This document shows positions 1 to 4,452 of a DNA stretch of 8,115 nt, piece by piece (position 1 is the first letter of the stretch; every line of letters starts with the position of its first letter). The position numbers were made by a program, and so were the translations under genes. The notes beneath the pieces are model-generated. The model was not told the DNA's origin. It did no database searches and saw only the letters and a list, made by a program, of their open reading frames with translations. The stretch is from the NCBI GenBank assembly GCA_021816645.1, contig JAKAXF010000025.1, positions 1-8,115 of the forward strand, written 5' to 3'. Origin of the DNA: Microcaldota archaeon (GTDB lineage: Archaea > Micrarchaeota > Micrarchaeia > Micrarchaeales > Micrarchaeaceae).

Positions 1-683
1 CCTTTACTGAAGATACCGTGCGTTACGACAAGAGACAGGCTCTTTGGCGTATATCTTTGACGAATTGCCTTTGCAAGTAAAATGAATGTTCCGCCGCCGT
101 CACAAATGTCGTCTACGATTACCATGTTCTGATGATCGTATTGCTCGTAATAGCCAATTTCCGTACCAGATAACGCCCCTGTCTCCGTATCGCGCAATTT
201 AGTAGCGAGAATCATGGGTCGCTTGATTTTTTCAGCCAACATTCTCGTTTTCTTTTCGGCACCAGCGTCGGGACTGATAAGCACTGGTTGCTCAATCGTT
301 TCTACAAAAGGACTCAACAACTCCCATTGTGGGACATTTTTGAACATGCCGGGCGGGAATAGTGCCCCAAGCACGTCAGAATGAGCATCCCAGGTAGTGA
401 TGGTATCGAATTCCCCACTCAAAAGAACCTTCACCATGACTTGTGCGTCGAAGGCGTGACCGTATCCGGTAACACGATCCTGCCGTGAAGATGGAAAATA
501 CGGGATTACCAATGAAATAACCGATAGTGGCTGTGCATGGCGAATAGCATTCGCTGCCGAAAGAGCCTGAAACACAGTCGCATAACTACGAAAGTGTAAA
601 TGAATGGTCACTTCGTCAGATATATCATCTTCCGTTACCCTTACGGTTACTTCTCCTGCTGGGAACTGTATCGTTCTTGGCAT
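1..683 (-). CDS. prs-like: PRPP-synthetase-like pyrophosphokinase (C-terminus beyond left edge)
   Basis: This is a ribose-phosphate pyrophosphokinase family protein; 227 complete codons are visible and the frame is open at the left edge. The family transfers pyrophosphate from ATP to ribose 5-phosphate to make PRPP. Motifs seen are FPAGEVTVRV near residues 7-16 (counterpart of the family's FSDGE ATP-binding segment), IPYFPSSRQDR at 60-70, WDAHS at 98-102 (the conserved D-x-H), SPDAGAEKK at 137-145, TKLRDTETG at 161-169 (probable catalytic-loop Lys162) and the PRPP-binding loop IVDDICDGGGTF at 189-200. ATG at 683 is preceded by AAGGAG ten bases upstream, and the frame meets a stop just before it, so the N-terminus really is some 30 residues shorter than bacterial Prs. 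It is last in the visible minus-strand cluster, 57 bases after the secreted-protein gene, with no clear promoter of its own. Phage homologues sit beside nicotinamide phosphoribosyltransferase-like genes, and some make ADP-ribose pyrophosphate instead of PRPP; substrate cannot be decided here. Family assignment is firm. Confidence 0.9.
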   Translation of the reverse strand, partial: MPRTIQFPAGEVTVRVTEDDISDEVTIHLHFRSYATVFQALSAANAIRHAQPLSVISLVIPYFPSSRQDRVTGYGHAFDAQVMVKVLLSGEFDTITTWDAHSDVLGALFPPGMFKNVPQWELLSPFVETIEQPVLISPDAGAEKKTRMLAEKIKRPMILATKLRDTETGALSGTEIGYYEQYDHQNMVIVDDICDGGGTFILLAKAIRQRYTPKSLSLVVTHGIFSK

Positions 684-693
684 TGTTCGTGTG

Positions 694-699
694 CTCCTT
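694..699 (-). promoter_or_regulatory. Ribosome binding site of the PRPP-synthetase-like gene
   Basis: The minus strand reads AAGGAG here, ten bases before the ATG at 683. No other in-frame ATG lies between this site and the upstream in-frame stop, so it fixes the short N-terminus of the enzyme. The 57-base gap to the upstream gene shows only weak -10-like AT-rich words and no convincing promoter or terminator. Confidence 0.7.
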
Positions 700-740
700 A
701 TATGATGCTTTATCGCAGTTAATGTGCTATGTATGACGCA

Positions 741-1091
741 TTACCGTAATTCGTTGATGTTGTGATTGGGCGTGTTTTCAACGTTTCTAGCAGCCTGTTC
801 GCATGTGCTACGCTTGGAGAAGTAGAAGATGTTTGTCCTACCGTGATTGGAAATGATCTCAACGAGTACGCCTTTTGGACCATTGTACGTCTTGAATCCA
901 TCATACCCAGAATGGCTACGCATCCTGAGAAACGCTCGCAGGTCAAACGGGCTCACAAACGCAGAAACTCCCGTTTGCTCCGCAGCATGTACAGCAGATT
1001 GACAGGTGTTCGTTGTACCGTTGTAGATCGTCCAGTCCGTCGCGCTTGCGGCGAGCGGGAACAAGAGTAGTGCTATAAGTAAGGTTTTCAT
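741..1091 (-). CDS. Small secreted (periplasmic) protein, unknown function
   Basis: This 116-residue protein is not recognised by family. It opens with a textbook Sec signal peptide: Lys2, a hydrophobic core at residues 4-13, and an A-S-A cleavage motif at 15-17, predicting a mature protein starting TDW of about 99 residues. The mature part has exactly two cysteines (30 and 97), suited to one disulfide bond after export, and no second membrane segment, lipobox or catalytic motif that I can name. ATG at 1091 is preceded by GGAG with six bases spacing. It has its own strong promoter (see 1127-1155), so it can be expressed independently of the HTH and Cys-rich genes. Possible roles, all inference, are superinfection exclusion, an envelope-stress or lysis modulator, or a lysogenic-conversion factor. 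Overlapping open frames on both strands here are shadows, since none has the signal peptide plus RBS plus promoter arrangement. Confidence 0.8.
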   Translation of the reverse strand: MKTLLIALLLFPLAASATDWTIYNGTTNTCQSAVHAAEQTGVSAFVSPFDLRAFLRMRSHSGYDGFKTYNGPKGVLVEIISNHGRTNIFYFSKRSTCEQAARNVENTPNHNINELR

Positions 1092-1097
1092 CGTTTT

Positions 1098-1101
1098 CTC
1101 C
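1098..1101 (-). promoter_or_regulatory. Ribosome binding site of the secreted-protein gene
   Basis: The minus strand reads GGAG followed by AAAACG and the ATG at 1091, a normal Shine-Dalgarno spacing of six bases. It supports the start that yields the intact signal peptide. Confidence 0.65.
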
Positions 1102-1126
1102 GTGTGTTGTAGTTCAATGTGAAACC

Positions 1127-1155
1127 AGTGTAGCAGGCGAGTTGTGTGATGTCAA
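1127..1155 (-). promoter_or_regulatory. Sigma70-type promoter for the secreted-protein gene
   Basis: On the minus strand there is a perfect TTGACA -35 box (1150-1155), a 17-base spacer and TACACT as -10 box (1127-1132). The -10 is preceded by TGC, giving an extended -10 (TGnTAnnnT). Transcription should start near 1120, leaving a leader of roughly 30 bases before the ATG at 1091. The -35 lies just upstream of the end of the Cys-rich gene's intergenic gap, so the promoter is intergenic. The call is by eye from consensus matching; no experiment is implied. Confidence 0.75.
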
Positions 1156-1160
1156 CACTA

Positions 1161-1373
1161 TTATTTTTGAACGTACTCTCCACACCATAGGGCACAATTT
1201 ACTATCGGGAACTCTGCCAAGGGCCAGCCCGTCGGGTTCTTCTCTTGCTTGAAGTTGGGCACAGGCGGGTGTCTGGCACAGAACAAAACAGTCCTATCCT
1301 CATACATCTCTCTGCCTAGTGATACAGAAATCGTGCGCGGTCTTGAAAACTTACAATTTTCACAATTTTCCAT
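1161..1373 (-). CDS. Cys-rich small protein, putative zinc-binding
   Basis: This 70-residue protein has cysteines at 4, 7, 32, 60 and 64 plus His35. They are arranged as an N-terminal CxxC (MENCENCKF), a central C-x-x-H and a C-terminal NCxxWCGEY. That spacing suggests a structural zinc site, and small proteins of this general layout (CxxC at the start, WCGE near the end) are common hypothetical proteins in phages and prophages. No enzymatic motif is seen and the function is unknown. Its ATG shares one base with the TAA of the upstream HTH gene (TAATG), and a GGGAG lies ten bases before the ATG inside the HTH gene's last codons, so translation is probably coupled. Codons 2-7 are an exact 9-base tandem repeat that creates the two N-terminal cysteines. 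The 70-base gap downstream carries the next gene's promoter. Confidence 0.8.
   Translation of the reverse strand: MENCENCKFSRPRTISVSLGREMYEDRTVLFCARHPPVPNFKQEKNPTGWPLAEFPIVNCALWCGEYVQK
1353..1370 (-). repeat. Perfect 9-base tandem repeat encoding ENC-ENC
   Basis: On the plus strand ACAATTTTC occurs twice back to back (1353-1361 and 1362-1370). On the coding strand it gives GAAAATTGT twice, that is Glu-Asn-Cys-Glu-Asn-Cys at residues 2-7 of the Cys-rich protein. It supplies both cysteines of the CxxC pair. Confidence 0.85.
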
Positions 1374-1570
1374 TAAAATTTAACTCCCTGCTTACAGGAG
1401 TCTAGCCAGAAGTCGAGGTCGGATTGGAGGTATCGAACGTAGCCGAACGACTTGACAAAGTCCGGGCCTCTGCCAGCGTGTCGCCATTGTTTGAGTGTCC
1501 CAGGCGCTATGCCAAGGTACTTCTCTGCTTCTTCTGACGTGAACAAATCCTCTCTAACCTTGTGGCTCAT
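1373..1570 (-). CDS. HTH/excisionase-like DNA-binding protein
   Basis: This 65-residue protein matches the small winged-HTH (HTH_17, AlpA/Xis/MerR-like) pattern. Residues 11-20 (TSEEAEKYLG) form the first helix and turn, IAPGTLKQWRHAGRGP at 21-36 is the recognition helix leading into the wing, and VRYLQSDLDFWLDSC at 45-59 is the typical closing strand and helix (Y-x-x-x-D-L-x-x-W/F-L). Members bind DNA as recombination directionality factors or small transcription regulators. No integrase is visible in the window, so a regulatory role is at least as likely as excision. ATG at 1570 has AGGAG six bases upstream (1577-1581). The gene has its own strong promoter and overlaps the start of the Cys-rich gene by one base, forming a two-gene unit. 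The -10/start region carries a direct hexamer repeat that could be an autoregulatory operator. Confidence 0.8.
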   Translation of the reverse strand: MSHKVREDLFTSEEAEKYLGIAPGTLKQWRHAGRGPDFVKSFGYVRYLQSDLDFWLDSCKQGVKF

Positions 1571-1589
1571 GTGTGACTCCTGTGATTGG

Positions 1590-1602
1590 TGGTAGATGGT
1601 AG
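1590..1602 (-). repeat. Direct hexamer repeat at the HTH promoter, possible operator
   Basis: The plus strand reads TGGTAG, one base, TGGTAG. The repeat overlaps the edge of the -10 box (1601-1606) and the expected transcription start of the HTH gene. A protein bound here would block initiation. Seven-base periodicity is not the usual helical 10-11, so it may equally be chance. Confidence 0.3.
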
Positions 1603-1629
1603 TATAGCAAAGGTGGGATTAGTAGTCAA
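1601..1629 (-). promoter_or_regulatory. Sigma70-type promoter for the HTH / Cys-rich pair
   Basis: On the minus strand TTGACT (1624-1629) and TATACT (1601-1606) are separated by 17 bases. TGC directly before the -10 makes it an extended -10 promoter. The -35 box overlaps the stop codon of the HNH gene (1626-1628), so the promoter begins exactly where that gene ends. The leader to the ATG at 1570 is about 25 bases. Confidence 0.75.
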
Positions 1630-2690
1630 TCTCTACGGGCGTACTCACCGTGATATATTTCTCGTGCTTTCTCGTAAGCAGCAACAGCGTCGTCAAAGTC
1701 ATCAAATATACCGAGACGAATAAGTCTTCCGTTCACTCTGATTCTGGCAAGCCACCTGCTAGAGTTGTTGTATTGTTGTACGCCCGTATGCCCACTGGTA
1801 TTATCTTTTCTAAAACCGTGATTCATGGCATTTTCTTTGTGCCCTACTACTCGTAAATTATCCATTGTATTCCAATTACTGTATCCGTTTATATGATCTA
1901 CGACTTCCCCCTTTTTTGCACCAGTGAGCAACCTGTGCATCTTAATATTGATTTGCTTTTTTGTGCCAATAGTTTCTCTAGTTATCGCATAGTAAGAGTC
2001 GGTATGAGGGTTGTAGCTGGCCGTCCAAGTCCTGTCACACACGTCTTCGTAAGAAATCAAATCAACGAAAACGAATTGCCCTTTACTCATTGGTATCTCT
2101 ACAATCATTTCTGGAAAAATGAGCCTGCCCGGTGACTTCGGCAGTTGGCGAGCAGACGCGGCCAATATGCTTTCTTCTGTCCACTTCAAAAAGTAATCAT
2201 GCTGGCGATCTTCCCATTCCAGGCGAGCGAACTCTCCGTGGATTTTAACTATCTCTCGTTCATGGGCTTCTACGGCTTCTTCAAATGTGTCGAAACGCTT
2301 GGCGTATGCACACTTTCCTTCGCTAGATATCTGAACATGCCATTTTTGTTTCGCTTCATCCCAGCAAACACCTTTGTGCCCAGATGTATTCAACGAAGGT
2401 AATCCTCTGTTTTGGCCGTTTTGTGCGCTCGTGCAGAATCTTAGATTCTCTTTTCTAACGTCATACGGGTTTCCGTTTATATGATCTACAAACTGTCCTT
2501 TTTCAGCATTCATGACGAATCTGTGCAAATACACTTTTTTGTATCTTCCGTCCCCTCTAGGAAAGTTTGCATAAGGATAAGTTCCGTCGTGCTTGGTATC
2601 GTCAAGCCACCTATATTCAGACAACCTTTCGTAATCTTCTTCGTCGATCAGGACTAACTTTCCATTGTAAAGAGAAAATGGGATACTCAT
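1626..2690 (-). CDS. Double HNH-AP2 homing-endonuclease-like protein
   Basis: This 354-residue protein holds two complete copies of the phage HNH-plus-AP2 architecture. Module 1 (about 1-157) has the N-terminal strand region, LHR at 55-57, VDHING at 68-73, ENLR at 81-84, then an AP2-type DNA-binding part from NTSGHKGVCW (101-110) to FDTFEEAVEAHE (133-144) and HGEFARL. Module 2 (about 195-354) has MHR at 251-253, VDHING at 264-269, DNLR at 277-280, NTSGHTGV at 297-304 and FDDFDDAVAAYE at 329-340. The expected catalytic residues (H56/H70/N82 and H252/H266/N278) are kept in both. Usual phage HNH-AP2 proteins are about 160-200 residues, so this is a tandem fusion with a charged linker (about 158-194). 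Such enzymes nick or cut DNA and spread by homing into cognate sites. The ATG at 2690 follows AGGA nine bases upstream and a near-perfect promoter. It lies divergently beside the portal gene, a plausible homing target region. Confidence 0.9.
   Translation of the reverse strand: MSIPFSLYNGKLVLIDEEDYERLSEYRWLDDTKHDGTYPYANFPRGDGRYKKVYLHRFVMNAEKGQFVDHINGNPYDVRKENLRFCTSAQNGQNRGLPSLNTSGHKGVCWDEAKQKWHVQISSEGKCAYAKRFDTFEEAVEAHEREIVKIHGEFARLEWEDRQHDYFLKWTEESILAASARQLPKSPGRLIFPEMIVEIPMSKGQFVFVDLISYEDVCDRTWTASYNPHTDSYYAITRETIGTKKQINIKMHRLLTGAKKGEVVDHINGYSNWNTMDNLRVVGHKENAMNHGFRKDNTSGHTGVQQYNNSSRWLARIRVNGRLIRLGIFDDFDDAVAAYEKAREIYHGEYARRD
1884..1901 (-). repeat. 18-base exact repeat, module-2 copy (VDHING codons)
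   Basis: The plus strand reads TCCGTTTATATGATCTAC, identical to 2472-2489. It encodes V-D-H-I-N-G at residues 264-269 of the HNH protein, with every codon identical to module 1. Confidence 0.85.
2472..2489 (-). repeat. 18-base exact repeat, module-1 copy (VDHING codons)
   Basis: This is an exact copy of 1884-1901, 588 bases away and in the same frame, encoding V-D-H-I-N-G at residues 68-73. It covers the catalytic His of the HNH motif. The flanking codons differ between the two modules. Confidence 0.85.
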
Positions 2691-2722
2691 CGCGGTATTT
2701 CCTGTTAGTAAATGTTACATCA

Positions 2723-2752
2723 AGTATATGTCAGTTATTGCAACTCTGTCAA
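2723..2752 (-). promoter_or_regulatory. Near-consensus sigma70 promoter for the HNH gene
   Basis: On the minus strand a perfect TTGACA (2747-2752), an 18-base spacer and TATACT (2723-2728) precede the HNH gene. The predicted start is near 2716, leaving about 25 bases of leader with an AGGA before the ATG at 2690. Its -35 half is interleaved with the rightward portal promoter. Confidence 0.75.
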
Positions 2753-2767
2753 GTGCATCGGTACAAT
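2738..2767 (+). promoter_or_regulatory. Sigma70-like promoter for the portal gene
   Basis: The plus strand shows TTGCAA (2738-2743), an 18-base spacer and TACAAT (2762-2767), with a predicted start near 2774 and a short leader to the ATG at 2796. The match is weaker at the -35 than the opposing promoter. The region 2738-2752 is shared by both promoters, so one polymerase would exclude the other. This is the only visible rightward promoter before the portal and glycosyltransferase genes. Confidence 0.55.
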
Positions 2768-2783
2768 ACGTTCATTGAATCTT

Positions 2784-2788
2784 GAGGA
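2784..2788 (+). promoter_or_regulatory. Ribosome binding site that sets the portal start
   Basis: GAGGA lies seven bases before ATG at 2796. The frame is open farther upstream to an ATG at 2712, but that ATG has no Shine-Dalgarno site and lies upstream of the predicted rightward transcription start. The 28 extra residues also do not look like protein. The start at 2796 is therefore preferred. Confidence 0.75.
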
Positions 2789-2795
2789 CGTATCT

Positions 2796-4427
2796 ATGGA
2801 GCCATTCAATCCCAACGGCGATCAAAAAGGAAGCGGTCTAGGCAAAGCTATATTTCCATCAGCAGACGGTTTGCCTTACGATATAAATGGATATGTGGAG
2901 ATGTTCAAATCCCAAGCAAACGCTCTCATGAAAGGTGAAGGGATAAATGTTCCCCCAAGCAGCACCCCGTACCTCAATCTGAGTTACATGCCAGACCTTT
3001 CTAACTCAGGAGTGGCCCAAATTCCTGGTATTCCGCCGGAATCCTTGGCAAAGATCGCTTCTGAGAATATTTCCCCTCAGTTAATCATAGGGATGCGCGT
3101 GGCTGATGTTTTGTCTTACGCAAACCTGTCACGTCATGCTTGGAAACGTGGGTGGCGTATCATCCACAGGGAAGCAGACAAAAATCCTACCAAAGAAATC
3201 AAAAAAGACATTGTGCTAGCTGAAAACTTCATCATGAACTGCAATACAGAACTCACAGGATCAGAACGAGACAAGCGCGGGTACACTTCATTCCGTCAGT
3301 TCCTGGCTATGCTGGTTAGGGCCTCTCTCATTATGGACGGTATGGCAATATGGACGGACCGTGGCGATGACGGAAAAGTTCAGGCGTTTAAGGCTCTCCC
3401 CCCTGGAAATATCCGCATGACATTACCGGGCGGATATATGAACAATCCTGATATTTATGCAGTGATGATTGATCAGACCGGAACCGTAATGACTACTTTT
3501 ACCCGCGAAGAGCTGGTGTGGTATGTTCGCAACCCTCGTGCCGATCCTGACATTTATGGATACGGACTACCAGAATTGCAAATAGCGGTGCGGCTAATTC
3601 AGGCTTTTCAAAACGCATTTGACCTCGGAGCTGACACCTTTTCGCGTAATCATGTTCCAAACGGAATGATGCTACTTAAAGGCGTAGGATGGGTACAGCG
3701 TCAATTAGACATTTTAACTCGTGTATGGAACAACATGAAATCGGGCCAAACGAAGGGCTGGGTTTTTCCTGCTCTGGTTGTTCCTAAAGACGGAGATATA
3801 AACGTATTAGACCTTAGTGACATTCGCGGAAAAGAAGTTTACTATCAAGACCTTATGAACATGAGTGTTGGAGCATTTTGTACAGTGTACAGATTTCCGC
3901 CGCACCGTTTAGGATATAAAATATCAGGAAAAGGCCCGGATAGCGAGCTTCCAAACCAGACGGCAATGGAGCGCGTAGATGAGGAAGATATAGGTAAAGA
4001 GGAACTTTTAGACCACATTGAATTAGTCATAAATGAGTACTTATTGTCATCTAAGTTCCCTCATTTGCGTTTTGAATTCAGTGGCAAAAATGCGAAGGCC
4101 GACGCCCGCGAGTATGAGGAAAGACAATTAGCCATGACCATGCGCGAGAGGCGCGCCAACGTCGGCCTAGGCTCTTTAGAAGACGCCGCCAAAGAGTCCA
4201 AGGACGAAGCCATCATTGCTGTTGGCAAAGCTATGGACATGGCCCCGATTGATCCTGGTGTCGCTGGCATATTCCAGGCGCTTATTTCATCCCAAGGGCT
4301 GACCGGAAAGGGAATAGGCCCCGAAGGACGTATTGACCCAAAGATCGACCCCGCCGCGTCGGAAGAGCATGGCGGGATTAGTGGAGTTCGTAGGGATTCC
4401 GCTGCTGAAACGAAACCTAAGTCTTAA
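2796..4427 (+). CDS. Phage portal protein
   Basis: This 543-residue protein is recognised as a tailed-phage portal, the dodecameric ring at one capsid vertex through which DNA is packaged and ejected and onto which the terminase and tail dock. Supporting segments are the wing/clip region with a packed R-A-D-P-D-I-Y-G-Y-G-L-P-E-L sequence around residues 245-260 followed by a long helix (LIQAFQNAFDLGADTFSRNH), then NHVPNGMMLLKG around 285-296. Next comes the segment NMSVGAFCTVYRFPPHRLGY around 356-375, matching the 'A-x-x-F-x-x-P-P-x-x-L/I-G' part of HK97-like portals. An acidic helical stretch (about 388-410) and a C-terminal Arg/Glu-rich helix follow. The last 60 or so residues are Gly/Pro/Asp-rich and probably disordered. 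Length is typical for the family. The start at 2796 is chosen for its RBS. No terminase gene is visible upstream because the strand switches there. The glycosyltransferase gene follows 25 bases later, without a terminator, so the two are probably co-transcribed. Confidence 0.85.
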   Translation: MEPFNPNGDQKGSGLGKAIFPSADGLPYDINGYVEMFKSQANALMKGEGINVPPSSTPYLNLSYMPDLSNSGVAQIPGIPPESLAKIASENISPQLIIGMRVADVLSYANLSRHAWKRGWRIIHREADKNPTKEIKKDIVLAENFIMNCNTELTGSERDKRGYTSFRQFLAMLVRASLIMDGMAIWTDRGDDGKVQAFKALPPGNIRMTLPGGYMNNPDIYAVMIDQTGTVMTTFTREELVWYVRNPRADPDIYGYGLPELQIAVRLIQAFQNAFDLGADTFSRNHVPNGMMLLKGVGWVQRQLDILTRVWNNMKSGQTKGWVFPALVVPKDGDINVLDLSDIRGKEVYYQDLMNMSVGAFCTVYRFPPHRLGYKISGKGPDSELPNQTAMERVDEEDIGKEELLDHIELVINEYLLSSKFPHLRFEFSGKNAKADAREYEERQLAMTMRERRANVGLGSLEDAAKESKDEAIIAVGKAMDMAPIDPGVAGIFQALISSQGLTGKGIGPEGRIDPKIDPAASEEHGGISGVRRDSAAETKPKS

Positions 4428-4439
4428 CCCAAAAACCAC

Positions 4440-4443
4440 GGAG
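4440..4443 (+). promoter_or_regulatory. Ribosome binding site of the glycosyltransferase gene
   Basis: GGAG lies nine bases before ATG at 4453 within a 25-base gap after the portal stop. The gap is C/A-rich and contains no hairpin or promoter, pointing to co-transcription with the portal gene. Confidence 0.6.
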
Positions 4444-4452
4444 ACCACACCC

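Noticed and set aside
684..740. Possible promoter or terminator before the PRPP-synthetase-like gene
   Set aside because: Only weak AT-rich words can be found, with no TTGACA-like box at correct distance and no hairpin, so I list just the RBS.
762..1070. Plus-strand open frame (102 codons) across the secreted-protein gene
   Set aside because: The opposite strand has a signal peptide, RBS and promoter; this frame has none and is Arg/Ser-rich without a motif.
1650..2402. Several plus-strand frames of 68-85 codons inside the HNH region
   Set aside because: All are antisense to the two conserved HNH-AP2 modules, with no RBS or recognisable product.
2712..2795. N-terminal extension of the portal protein from ATG 2712
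   Set aside because: There is no Shine-Dalgarno site, it overlaps both predicted promoters and would start upstream of the transcription start. ATG 2796 has GAGGA at proper spacing.
4428..4452. Possible terminator or promoter between portal and glycosyltransferase genes
   Set aside because: The 25-base gap has no inverted repeat, no T-run and no -10/-35 pair; only the RBS is visible.
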